DNA of 64,000 nt from Gastrodia elata. Lineage: Eukaryota; Streptophyta; Magnoliopsida; Asparagales; Orchidaceae. The notes below the pieces were generated by a model. That model ran no database searches. It was not told where the DNA came from and saw only the letters and a program-made list of their open reading frames with translations. The stretch covers positions 59,888,568 to 59,952,567 of the forward strand of contig CM028669.1 in NCBI GenBank assembly GCA_016760335.1, given 5' to 3'. The translations under genes and the position numbers were made by a program. Each line of letters opens with the position of its first letter. Position 1 is the first letter of the stretch. This document shows, one piece after another, positions 1 through 11,221 of the stretch.

Positions 1-620
1 GCTTCTAATTATAGACCACGCCAATGGAGTGCTATATTTTTAGACATACAATGCTTCATAGGGTGCCATGCTAATGCTTGCCTAATATCTGTTATTATAG
101 GCAAATTCCATGAGAGGAATGTGGTCTTCCCAGGAACTGTCAAAATCTAAAATGCATAAACGTAAAATATCTTTAAGAATATGATTAGCATGTTCTATTT
201 ACCCATCATTTTGTGAATGAAATGCGGTGCTCATGGCCAATGTAGTTCTTAGGTCTTGATGCACTACTTGCCAGAACTTAGAGGTGAATCTACTATCATG
301 ATTAGAAACGGTTGATCTCGGGATACCATAGAGTTTGATAATTTCCTTAATGTATAGCTTTGCTAATTTATCTACAGAAACAGTTTGACTCATTAGGATA
401 AAATGTGTTGACTTGGTCAATTGATTGACTATAACCTAGATAGAATTAGCACCATACCTTGACTTAGGAAAACCCATGACAAAGTCCATGGAAATATCAA
501 ACTATTTCCATTTGGGGATTGCCAATGGGTGAATAAGTCCTCTGGGCCTTTGGTATTCTGCTTCAATAAGATTGCAAGCATGACATTTTGCAACAAACTT
601 TGCCACGCTCCTTTTCATAC
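1..620 (-). pseudogene. Ty3/gypsy integrase remnant (zinc-binding and core domains)
   Basis: Read on the minus strand, this is a decayed integrase, the enzyme that inserts retrotransposon cDNA. The segment nearest 620 holds the end of the zinc-binding domain (MKRSVAKFVAKCHAC, then QRPRGLIHPLAIPKWK). A stop follows, then SMDFVMGFPKSRYG, then the core, including THFILMSQTVSVDKLAKLYI, SNHDSRFTSKFW and AMSTAFHSQNDG. The frame continues toward base 1 with EFAYNNRYQASISMAPYEAL. Several stops break it, so it is not functional. It runs off the left edge. Upstream pol domains are not adjacent: the reading stops at 620, exactly where a long LTR begins. This may be an LTR inserted into the integrase gene, or a deletion joining LTR to integrase. 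Confidence 0.88.
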
Positions 621-625
621 TAGGT

Positions 626-702
626 GTAACGCCCCATTCCATCACCACGCACAAATTGAGTTTATTTAAGGAATAACAATTGGCGGTGGAATGGTGCGTT
701 AC
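626..702. repeat. Imperfect inverted repeat at LTR 3' terminus
   Basis: Arms 626-646 and 682-702 are complementary at 18 of 21 positions and would fold into a hairpin with a loop of about 35 nt. Equivalent inverted repeats sit near the 3' ends of the LTRs at 48748 and 16596. The 7-bp word TACTAGG occurs on both sides (618-624 and 700-706). Confidence 0.75.
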
Positions 703-1609
703 TAGGGAAGGGAAAATTGAACCTCCCCGAATACAATGTCTGAGCATAAGAGCTGCTGAGACTCAACCTCAAGAGAAGAGGGCTAAGTACTAATCCTTAA
801 GGTAAGTGTATTATCCTTATCTCAAGTATTAGGTAGGGTACTTATGTATATTGGATAAAGGTAGGATCCAAGTTACATGAATACTAGTATTTTATGTATA
901 TCCTGATCACATCAAAATACTAAATATAAGTAATAGTAAAGACAAAGTGCATAAGCTAAAACATACATCTAGAAGCATTCATCACAGAAGCTAAGTAAAG
1001 CATTCATCTCATAAAAATAAGAAAATACATTTAGAATTATTACAACTATTTACTTAATAAAAATACTGATAATATTCTAAGTACTAAATTGAAAGTAACT
1101 AATGCAAAAAATAAAGGCTGATGAAGAGTCTGCTAATGCTCCATGAACTCCTCTTGGGTCTCTTATAAAGGTTGCTAATCTAGCTCCACAAGCAGCTTTG
1201 GATCTAGCAAATTACTGAATCCTAAAAGTACCATATATTAGACAATAAGTTTAACACATCAAAAGTTATTCTAATAATTACAGTTATCTACTATTTAGCT
1301 TTTAAATAATTTAAGACTGTAGAAAAGATAGTAAAAATAGCTGAAAGCTAAAAAAAACAATACAAATTTGAAAGTGAAGTAAAATTGAAACTATAAACTA
1401 AATACTATAATGTAGAGAAAATAGTAAGTGAACTAAAATTATAACTAATTGCTGAAATATAAGGAAAATAATAAATAAATTTGAAACTGAATAAATAATT
1501 ATCTAAAACTATACTATATTCCACTAAAATTCAAAAGTTTGCATCTGACTAAGCCACAGCACTATGTGCCACTGATATACTAACTTGGTATTATATGACA
1601 CTCTACAGA

Positions 1610-1670
1610 TCCTAAGTGAGCTCATTCACTCCACTAATAGAGTCCTCAGGTGAGCTCATTCGCTCTACTA
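1610..1670. repeat. Short tandem duplication inside LTR copy 1
   Basis: Two copies of a unit of about 35 bp share GTGAGCTCATTC and CTACTAAT-like ends. It lies about 1 kb from the LTR 3' end, the position at which other copies carry their own unrelated tandem repeats. Confidence 0.6.
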
Positions 1671-1907
1671 ATGCTGACATGACTTATGCATTTTATGATA
1701 TGCCAAGGCTTTTATGACTATATGCTTTAAATTATCAAAATCTAAAAATCAATATAATATTAAGTGATGATTTTGTTTATCTCCATTGTGAAGAATTCAT
1801 CTAATGAATTCTGACTCTTAAGTCTAATCCACAGCATGGATTTAGCTAAGATTTGATCTTAAACTCATCAACTAAATATTTTTGTATATACATAGTTGGT
1901 ATGTTTC

Positions 1908-2150
1908 TGAGAAAGGTGACTTTAATACTTAGTTTGTTTAACTGCACTTATTAAAATGCATGACGATAAGGGGCATAACCCGGTCACAATTTATTCTCTC
2001 AAACTAAGCTGTTAAATACCTTAATTACATACATACTTATGGTGTTTTCAAAAAGGTAACTTGAAATACTTAGTTTGTTTAACTGCACTTATTGAAATGC
2101 ATGACGATAAGGGGCATGACCCGATCACAGTTTATTCTCTAAAATTAAGT
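1908..2150. repeat. Tandem duplication of about 147 bp in LTR copy 1
   Basis: The block containing CTTAGTTTGTTTAACTGCAC, GCATGACGATAAGGGGCAT and TTTATTCTCT occurs twice with few differences. The copies start near 1926 and 2073. Confidence 0.8.
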
Positions 2151-2188
2151 ATTCAATTCCCTATTGTAACACTTTTGGACTTGGGATG

Positions 2189-2265
2189 TTTATCCTAAAT
2201 GGAACTGTACTTATCTAATTACCTAATATAAGACAGAGAAACTCTACAGTTCCATTTAGGATAAA
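2189..2265. repeat. Perfect 21-bp inverted repeat (hairpin) in LTR
   Basis: Arms 2189-2209 and 2245-2265 are exact reverse complements separated by 35 bases. Two other LTR copies have a hairpin with a different stem at the corresponding distance (about 1.45-1.6 kb) from the LTR 3' end. Confidence 0.85.
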
Positions 2266-3959
2266 TCAACCAACTCTATTTCTTACTAAAATAATTCAAT
2301 TCTATAGATATACACTATCACCTCCAACTGATAGTTCTACTAATTTCAACAATTCAATTTAATAATTAAGGAATATCAAGCTAATGAATCCATCTCCATT
2401 GTGGTAAATCCTATACAAAGGTTCCAAATATGTGACTTAAAAGTCACCCAATTCTAGATACTACCATAAGGAAAATAACCTCAATTTAGATCTTTAAGTT
2501 ATCCTACCACAAGGTTTTAAGATCAAGTATCTAAGGTTAAGAAGGTGCATCTAAACTTTGACCTCAAGATTAGACAATAAGTTCTTCCTATCTCAATAAC
2601 TCATATATTGATAAGGCTTAGGATTTATTACTAGATTTCAACATTAAAACTCTAGTACTGAAATATATAATTTATAATCTAAGATCTAAGATATATATTA
2701 AGCTTTCCATTCTTAGTTCATTAAGTTGAATTACACAAATCAGATGGGTAAACCCATCAAATCACAATATATACTACAATTATGAGATACAATCATGTAA
2801 TTTAGTAAGAATTGATCATTTTGCAAATCAATAATATTTTATGATTTATCTTGTATTAAGAGTCTTACTTAAGAGAAAATCAAAGATTTAAAGATATATA
2901 TTCAGATGATCAATCACATAGTTTAATTATATATCTTAATATTTCTAATTTAATAAGTTAAGATCAATATCAAATCATAATGTATTATTAAAATCATGCA
3001 AGTCCTTTAAATGTTCAAATCAAGTGTTTTACTTAAGGTGATTAAGATTTTAGACCTTAATCTAATCAAGTTAAAATACAGTCCCTAACTTAACCAAATC
3101 AAGACCAGTTGTTGAGTTAATGATCAATAACAAAAGTAATAAATTATTAGTGCATTATTAATGCTCATTTCCAATTTAAGGTTATACTTATCATCTTAAT
3201 TATTCATTAAGATCCTTAGGGTTAAGATTGAAAATTATCAAATCAATTATTTAAAGTGTCCAAATTAGGGTTTGAGTTCTCTAACATGCATACTACTATT
3301 ATTGAAATATATAAACATTTACTCTAGCAAATCAGAAAGTAATTAAGGTTAATCAAACCCCAAATTAAGCCAAAAAGGATTAACACTTAATTACAAATAT
3401 AACTATTCAAAGTCTATGAAATTTGACAAATATATTCTACTTATCCATATGAATAATCAAAGACTTAGTTTGCTAAATTTGGTTAAGTGTAAACCTTAAT
3501 TTTTACTAATCTTGCATTTCTAAGATTAGGGCATATTTATTAAAATAATAATAAAAAACTATTACACCTAGCACATGTATTCTATAAAACATAAGAAGCA
3601 TAATGAAACTTGAATCATGAAATTTAGTTAAGTATTCATGCTAATCCACCCTAATCAAATTCTGGAGTAATTAGGCTAAATCAGAAATTTCAACCACAGA
3701 AAGTGTAATATTATTTTATATTTAGAGTTCTCATGATTTTTTGAACAAAATAGTATATGATTTTATATAGTTTGGATTAATGGATCAAAAGTTATTTAAA
3801 TAATTTAATTTGCATTTTTCTAATTAATCCATTTGATTTTCTTAAGGAAAATAATTCCCTAAATAATTTTAAATATATTTAAATGTGCTCAACCCATTTA
3901 TAAAACACGTGGGTCGGCTCAGCCAAGGGACTCGATACGGTCAAACCGCACAGGTCACG

Positions 3960-4396
3960 GAAACTATGTAAAGTATTTATCTTAAAAAAGAAAATAAAAT
4001 ACATCCAGAATTATTACAAACTGTTTAATTAATGAAAAATATATAAAATAGTCCAAGTACTAAACTGAAAGTAACTAGTGCAGGAAATAAATATTGATGA
4101 AAAGTCCTCTAATGCTCCATAAACTTCTCCTGGAACTCCTGTGAAGGCTCTTGATCTAGCTCCACAAGCTGCTCTGGACCTAGCAAATTGCCGAATCCCA
4201 AAAGTACCACGTGTTAGACAATAAATCTAACACATCAAAAGCTACTATAATAGTTATAGTTATATAATATTTAGCATTTAAATAGTTTAAGTAAAATTGT
4301 AGAACATATAATAAAATAACTAAAAACTCAAAACAGTACAAATCCAAAAGTAAGGTAAAGCTAAAACTACAAACTAAAAACTGAAATGTAGAGAAT
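3960..4396 (-). mobile_element. Second LTR fragment of the same family, minus orientation
   Basis: This segment aligns with 975-1420 of the neighbouring LTR. Shared words include GAATTATTACAA, GTACTAAA, TGAAAGTAACTA, GCTCCACAAGC and ACAATAA.TNTAACACATC. It covers only the 3' block, including the short acidic reading frame read on the minus strand. It abuts the GC-rich end of copy 1, so two LTR pieces lie in tandem, probably after unequal recombination or deletion. Confidence 0.72.
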
Positions 4397-4844
4397 GCCT
4401 TAAAGAAAAACTTTCCCTTGGGTTAAATTTTTGACATGTGGGGCCCTCAAAGAATATTCTAACTCATCCTATCTATCACTCATAGTGTGGCTAGAGTTAT
4501 TAGTCAATTGATTTGATGTAATGGGGTCTGTAGATTAATCGTTAGCTTTAGCTTCCTTCTGGTCAATGTAATTGACTAAATAAAATTTGGCAATTGCTTG
4601 TTGATTGGTCTAAGAAATTCTTAATGTTTATTTCTTTGTCCACATAGTAATATACAATTATAGCTAATGTAAATATACAATTATAACTAAAGCTAGTACA
4701 CTTATCTTCCTTATGACCACATAAAGATATAAGCATATAATGTATAAAAAGAGAAGTTATTAAGAAATATTGGCTCATGCTTCTTTGGTTTCAGCTAAAT
4801 AAGAGATGATTAGATCACTCAAACATGATTATCTATTTATCCTC
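4397..4844. other. Anonymous AT-rich spacer
   Basis: No domain, repeat or recognisable element end was found between the LTR fragment and the integrase remnant. Small open frames here are not supported. Confidence 0.4.
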
Positions 4845-5740
4845 AGTGAAAATATCAAACATGATAACGATAGTATGTTTACCTCTATGTTTTTGTAGGT
4901 TGTGCATCAAGATTTGGGTACAACATTAATCATGAGCATCACTTTTCATCAGCAAACCGACTGCCAAACTGAAAGGTTAATCAAGTGTTAAAATATCTAT
5001 TGCAATTATGCATTTTAGACTTTGGCAGACATTGGGAAGATCATATTCTTTTAGTAGAATTTGCTTATAACAACAGTCATCATGCTAGTATCGACATGGC
5101 TTTATATAGCACTATAAGGAAGAAAATGTAGTACTCCACTAGCTTGGTCTAAAATTGAAGATGTTTAATTATATGGGTTAGAGTTGGTGAAAGAAACCAA
5201 TAAGAATGTGCAACTCATTCAGTAGATAGTTCGAGCAGCTCATGGTAAGGAGAGTAAATATCGTAATGCTAAGCATCACTCTCTAGTATTCCAAGTATGT
5301 CATTTTACTTATTTGAAGGTTAGTATAATAAAATGTATTTGCAGATTTTGTGTAGCTAGTAAACTCAGCCCAAGATATGTCGAACTTTTTGAAGTGCTAG
5401 CCAAAGTAGAAGCATCTGCCTACAAGTTAAAGTTGCCAAATGATTTTGCATATGTTCATGATGTATTTCACATATCTTCCTTGAGGAAATGTCTCCAAAA
5501 TCCATCACACCATATTTCAACTTCTTCTATCAGTCTACAACCAGATCTATCATTCATCAAGGAACCTATTAAGATTCATGGAAAAGATCACAGAAAATTA
5601 AGAATCTATTTCATTCTGATGATTAAAGTTTAATGGAGGAATTACGGTGTTGAGGGAGCTACATGGAAAAAGGAATCGAAGTTGTATAAGAAATATCCCA
5701 AGCTATTTAAGAATAAAAGTAATCCTAAAACTCTATAATT
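4845..5740 (+). pseudogene. Ty3/gypsy integrase remnant (core end and C-terminal domain)
   Basis: A decayed integrase on the plus strand. The core end is visible from about 4850: DSMFTSMF, VVHQDLGTT and a degenerate S.TFHQQTDCQTER, continuing with frame changes to about 5100. The C-terminal part is open at 5313-5633 and shows SPRYVELFEVLAKVEASAYK, then KLPNDFAYVHDVFHISSLRK, the typical C-terminal segment of plant gypsy integrases. After a stop it continues with WRNYGVEGATWKKESKLYKKYP, cut by substitutions. Multiple stops and frameshifts make it non-functional. It is followed at 5800 by a polypurine tract and an LTR start, so it is the 3' end of an element whose upstream portion is lost. Confidence 0.85.
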
Positions 5741-5799
5741 TTGTAATTTTCTTGCTTTACCCCTCATTTGTTTATGATGTCAATGATAATATCATTTTT

Positions 5800-5811
5800 A
5801 AGTGGGGGAGT
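5800..5811 (+). other. Polypurine tract of gypsy element
   Basis: The purine-rich run AAGTGGGGGAGT lies immediately before the LTR start TGTAATAAC. This is the usual primer site for plus-strand cDNA synthesis in LTR retrotransposons. Confidence 0.8.
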
Positions 5812-5812
5812 C

Positions 5813-8800
5813 TGTAATAACTCAAGATTGTTACCCAACATGAGTAGGCTTAATTAGAACTTAAACTTATCACCATTAGGTTATAAGATCATTAGGATCA
5901 AACCCTAAAAATTTGAAGCAAAAATGATTGATAAATATTTTCTTGATTATTTATTTTATTTAAATACTAAAAAAAATAAGAAAAATATTTTGACTTCAAA
6001 CCCCAAATCTAAGGACATATTTGAATTCCTCAATTCAAAATGTGTTAGGAGTGCAAATTTCATAATTTTTAAACTTGTATTGGTCAAAATATGCATAAAA
6101 TACAATTTATATTTTTAATTAAATCAAAACTATATGATTTAATTAAATTTTAATTAAAATTGATTATTAAAAATTATAGTATTAAATATCAAAACCACGG
6201 AGATCCTGTGCAGCGGATCAAAATACGGAACATCGATCCAGTCAATCACGATTGTTCTACGTTTCGGAGATCAGATTAAATAATGCTGATCTCATAGCAC
6301 CACTAAAACTCAATGGATTTAAACTGAGACATGAGATTGTGCCACAGATCCAATGGTAATAGTTTAATCCTGCAACGGTTGTTAAGATTCGAGCGATCTG
6401 AGCCATAGCGCCTTTCTGATCAAACATCAGACGACATTCACATGTCCTGGCACTGTTCACCTTCATCTATGAATGATTGCTCCAGATAACCGAGATTCCT
6501 TCGTACCAATGGATGTTAGAGCCTACTCCCAACTTCTCATCACATCGCCAATGGATTTCGACAAGTGGGAGGAACCCCATACTAGAGGTTTCAACCTGAT
6601 TAAGCCCCAGAATGGCCTCTAGGAGATCGACCTCTGTGCTTGGCTTGAAAGCCATAGCCCAACCTTCGTAGAGCCTCTCAGGCTATAAAACCTCCCAAAA
6701 AAACCCTAAGTTTATACTACCTGGAAATTCTCAGCATCCCATTTTACCCTCTGTTTAGTGCTGCATTCCCCTCTCAAGCCTGATAGGCTCCAGTGGATTC
6801 AAGTGCCTCTCACTAGTGAACTAGTGAGTGCAGCTCATTGTTCTTATGCTTGGAAGCTTCCTTTTAATGTAAGGAAGATTTATGATTAATCGATAGAGTT
6901 CGAACTAGCCAGCAAACCCAATATTGCCACAAGCTTTGGTGCAAGGTACCCCCCTGAACACTATTCTGCTCAACTTCCAGTGGCTAATAGGCCTTAGATC
7001 ATCTTTGTGATGTAAGTTGAAGTAGGATGCATTAAGAATATTAAAATTAGCTAGAGTCTATTTAATCAACTCTAGGGTTGGTGGGCCACAGGAATTGCTA
7101 AAGGCCGCCTGAGTGACCTTCTCGCAATTCCCTGCTCTAGTGAGCTCATTGACGCCATTTCCCTTGATTGTTATGCGAGAGAGTTAGACATTGATTTTTT
7201 AACTCAATTGGTCTTGAAATAGTATAGTTGAGCCTCAATATGATTGGGCTCCATAGTGTTGCACAGTGGAGCCCGATCTAGTAGATCCTTAACATTTTGG
7301 ATGGGTTTAGACGCCATGGGTAGGCTTGTTCAAGCCATCGTGGGATGGTGATTGTACAGGCACCAAAACCCCCATCCGATGTAGCCTGTGTCGAGCCATG
7401 ATGGCCTACTTATGGCCGAGTAAGGTCCCGATAATCGGCACCACCAACCAAGGGGCTTCTGGTGACAATCAACGCACATGATCTTGCTGAATGATTTGGT
7501 ATGTGGCTCATCCCTATATATGGCCAGAATCACTTAGGATTAACGACAGAAGTCTACCCTAATTTGGCGATCCCACAGGAGGATGCACAGTCCCGAACAT
7601 GGTCAACCCATGATCCACACTGTTTGACGGAAGAAATATCCATCAATATTTCATTTCAATTAAATGACACAATAAATTAAATTAAATCAGAATTTTAGGA
7701 ATTTAGTACATAATGTATCAATGAAATAAATTGATGAACATAAATTCAAAATATGTGAATCATATACTATTTTGATCAAAAAAATGAGAGGATTGAAAAC
7801 ATGAAATAAATTAAGGATTTAGTGGCTAATTTTACTAATCACCCTCTAATTATAATTAACATTGATTAGGGCCTTTTGTGATCTATGGTTACCCAAATTT
7901 AATGTTTAAAGTGCTATTGAACTCCTTAGATAGTAAACATTAATGATAGATTGAAATATTTAGGATTGGATGTAAAATTCTCAAAGTTAATTCTTGGTTA
8001 AATTAATAATATTTTAAATTCCAAAATTGGTAAATTGTCCAATTGTAAATTTTAATCTTTCTAATTACCATAGAAGTCTTTAAAATTAGTATCCTCAGCT
8101 AATTGGATAATTTTGAGTGCTTAATTCCACTTATAAAAACTCGATAAGTTTGATTTCATTTAGGAGTTGAGTTTGAGTAGTTCACGTTAGAACCAAAAAG
8201 TATAAATTTATGTTAAAAATTTAACCCTTATATTTAGTTTAAGCCTCTTAACTAATGCTTAATAAGGTAAAGAAACTTAATCAATTGCATTAATCAAAAT
8301 ATTAGTATGTGTATATCTATTTAAGTATTCAAATTAATTAGGTGAATCTATCAGATTTTTGGGTTAAAATTAAGTTTAGTTCTAACATTGTGATCTTAGG
8401 ATTGTCAGTTTGAAAATGTACAAGATAGTAGGATATTGGAGATATTGAGCATATACATTTCGTGGTAGTTATATTAGATAATTATACGATAATTGATTTC
8501 ACATAAATTCAATAAAATTTCTTTAATTTACCCTTGTTTTGTCGCTTTACTTGAGCCAGTTCCTTATAACATAATATAAAAGATTTGTGCATGAAAATGA
8601 AAAATTAGTAATTTAGGAAAACAATCAACATTTGGTTCATTTCTGGGTGAGATATTGTTCATGCACATTTAATAAGGATACTCACACATACTCATTGATG
8701 AGGGTTGTGTAAGCTTAGAGAACCCACACATAGTCTTGCAAATGTGCTTGACTTCTTATCCACTTCTGTACGTGCTCGTAGATGCTAAGTAAAATAAGAT

Positions 8801-9714
8801 AAAACAAACATTGCATGTGTACTACTGCATATTTCAGTTCAGCTTAGCTCAATTCAGTCCTAGCTAGGAGAAGCTAGACATTTACATGTTTAGATCAATT
8901 TTGGCTTCATTAGACAGTTAAATAATACAATTTTATGTTTAGTTCTTACATTTATTTATGCATACACTTTTTAGTATTTACTTTCAACAACATCTTTTTT
9001 GTTGCAGTTATTATTGATATCATTATTACTTTGCAGCATGTTTATATCGGTAGTTACTTATAGCACAGTCTATTAAGCATATGTCTTTTGATCATATTTA
9101 TGTTAGCATTTATTTCAGTTTATTACATGTATTTATGCCTAATCTTTCATGTAATTCGTGGCCGGTGAAGTGTGTACTTTAGTTTATCTTAGTTGCTTAA
9201 TTATAACTTGATAAGTTATGACTTCACCTTTCATATTATTTAGGTTTATTGCGCCTTTTATTAACTGCTCAAATGTGATATTCCTAAACATAGGAAAACT
9301 ATTTAGTCAGCTTAAAATGTACTTAGACAAATATCTAACACAAGATTTTCTTTTGCTTAGCTAGGGTCCTGGCATGTGAACTCAACAATTTAGATCCATA
9401 GCATTTTGAGGAGCCATCTTATAAGGAGTAGGTGCCCAAAGAAGAGCTCATCACTTAGTTCCTTTTTTGCAACTTTAATTTTCTTTTGTGAGAGAGAGAA
9501 GTTTATTTTTTGTTTCTTTTTCTGAAATGCATATTTTTATTTTATTTCTAGATGGATGTAATGTATGTATGAATATATTAACTTCCACATTCTGCTATTT
9601 CATATGTCATTATACTTAGTATTAGATGAGAAATCATATTTAGTGATCAATCACTTAATCGATGACTGATTAGTACGAGTATTAGTCTGACGACGGATAG
9701 GGGCCGTTAGAACA
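5813..9714 (+). mobile_element. 3' LTR (about 3.9 kb) of long-LTR gypsy element
   Basis: It starts TGTAATAACTCAAG directly after the polypurine tract and ends near 9714 (GGGGCCGTTAGAACA), resembling the end GGGGCGGCCGCCACA at 62834. A GC-rich variable module spans about 6190-7620. The conserved 3' block is at 9328-9460: TTAGACAAATATCTAACA, a T-rich tract, GCTAGGGTCCTGG, then a decayed acidic reading frame. The integrase just upstream ties this LTR family to Ty3/gypsy. The long LTRs and this integrase type suggest the Tekay/Del branch, which is an inference. Open frames inside (for example 6257-6655 minus and 7330-7533 minus) show no known domain. The 5' LTR of this element is not in the window. 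Confidence 0.78.
5814..5834. repeat. 5'-terminal LTR hairpin
   Basis: GTAATAA (5814-5820) pairs with TTGTTAC (5828-5834) with one G-U-type pair. It is equivalent to the hairpins at 58098, 19787 and 26219. Confidence 0.6.
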
Positions 9715-10650
9715 TGCCATATAGTTGGCTTATACCAAGATTAGACCAGAGTCATTCATTATAATAAGTTAAACAACAAATAACTTACTGCCATCTTTTG
9801 ATTGTTATTTGTTTTACCTTAAGAACAAACATACTTGCTTAACACACTTACTCAAGAGATGATAGGAATCTTGAAAGAGGTAACATACTCTGGTAAAGTA
9901 CCCCTCACACTCAAGTTATACCGATTGTTATCACAACACTGCAGACCAATCTTGTTTTGTTTCAGTCAATAAGTGACGAGCCTTTTCTTTTTACTAGAAT
10001 CTAATTTATTAAGTCGTTTTAAAAGTCTTAATAAAAAGAGGTTGAAGGAAAAACCAAGAGAAGCTGAGCTGCTATAGGAAGTCGACAAAAGCACGAAATC
10101 CTTAGCAATAAGCACTTAAGCAATCAAGCTAGCAACTTCCTTAGATCAAAAGAACAAGAATACATCATGCTCTTTTTTTAAATCAACTTGCTTTTTCTTA
10201 CTCATCGGGAATCCATACACTAAAAAAGCAAGAGTGTAGAAAGTCAAAAGTCATGGCTAGTTCAAGTTTATTCTTGCATTCAATTCACTAGCTATGAGCA
10301 CAGAAGGTTTTTAATAATAACTACATGTTGTTGATTTGCTTGGCAACCTTATTTGAGCTGACTACTAACCAATAAAAATTCTTGCTAGACATTGTATAAG
10401 GATTAAATTTGTTTTTGATGAGCAGTTAGCTTGATGGCAACTTGCATTAGATTATCAGTATAGAGGGCGCGTACACTTATGAGGCCCAAAATAATCATTG
10501 CATTATCTTTTGATAAAAAATATTCTATTATAGAAAACCACAAACACACGTGGTTGGGGGACACAATAGCTTCAGTGAAAGTGTAAACATCCGAACTCAA
10601 CTGCTCGGTTGTTATATTTGAAGTACAAAGATTGTGTTGGGTGCTCACTT
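9715..10650. other. Intergenic sequence upstream of ATG101
   Basis: No gene or recognisable transposon domain was seen. The sequence is AT-rich and carries only short unsupported open frames. Confidence 0.4.
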
Positions 10651-10799
10651 TTTTATTATCTACAAAAACTTATAGTATCAACAATCAATATTCCGAGAAG
10701 CTATATAAAATCATTCAAAAAATACTCTAAATTAAGGGGACAAGGTTCTTAACTAATCTACCTAAAGACTTCAATTAGATTCAAACTAGCTAGAAAGTT

Positions 10800-11188
10800 A
10801 CTCAGCTTGTACGGTTACTAAATTCATGAAAGTTCACTGTTAGCTTAGCATCTTGAGCTTGAACAAAGCCTACATTAATTGACTTATTTTACTTCGACTT
10901 AGATTTCTACTTCAATTTGAACTTCGACTCTACAGCTTCAGTTTCTGGAAGACTTTTTAGCTACCCGTCATTACGACAAGAGACTAACAGCTGCCTTCAA
11001 CCGACTTCGAGCTTCCTTCTGATCATTTCTTACTGAGAACCCTAAGCTTTCTCAAAATAATCCGACTATTACTCACTGAGCTTCTTCCAGTTCTCCCTCG
11101 CCCCAAACCATAATCCCCGTCTTCGAACTCACACCTTATTTATTTCTATCTTTCAATCTCATCGTTAACCTAGATTGTCTTAAAGGCC
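10800..11188 (+). promoter_or_regulatory. Putative promoter and 5' UTR of ATG101
   Basis: The base composition changes here to a pyrimidine-rich, less AT-rich stretch (for example CTTCTTCCAGTTCTCCCTCG near 11080), typical of plant leaders just before a start codon. No convincing TATA box could be fixed. The extent is an inference from position relative to the ATG at 11189. Confidence 0.45.
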
Positions 11189-11221
11189 ATGAATTGTGAA
11201 GTCTGCCAGCTGAAAGAACTA
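11189..11221 (+). CDS. ATG101: ATG101 exon 1
   Basis: Eleven codons, MNCEVCQLKEL, followed by donor GTGAGT. Intron 1 is 155 bp. Confidence 0.93.

Larger units (their letters stand above)
625..3957 (-). mobile_element. Long gypsy-type LTR, minus orientation, copy 1
   Basis: The end at 625 (TGTAACGCCCC) matches the form of the LTR ends at 48748 (TGTGGCGCCCC) and 62834. Inside, 991-1420 is clearly similar to 3975-4396, and its block at 1130-1250 aligns with the conserved 3' block at 49090-49260 and 62310-62480. A GC-rich patch at 3905-3957 resembles the GC-rich module of the other copies. The boundary near 3957 is uncertain and the 5' terminus is probably missing. No matching target-site duplication was found at the far side, so it is a truncated solo LTR or a rearranged LTR. 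No protein-coding domain lies within it. Confidence 0.7.

Noticed and set aside
618..706. Stand-alone foldback MITE with TACTAGG duplication
   Set aside because: The TGTAACGCCCC end and hairpin match LTR 3' ends elsewhere in the window, and LTR sequence continues past 706. The 7-bp repeat is probably chance, though this is not fully excluded.
6257..7533. Small genes in the GC-rich part of the 5813-9714 LTR
   Set aside because: No homology or codon signal. They are contained in an LTR and lie in different frames without shared motifs.
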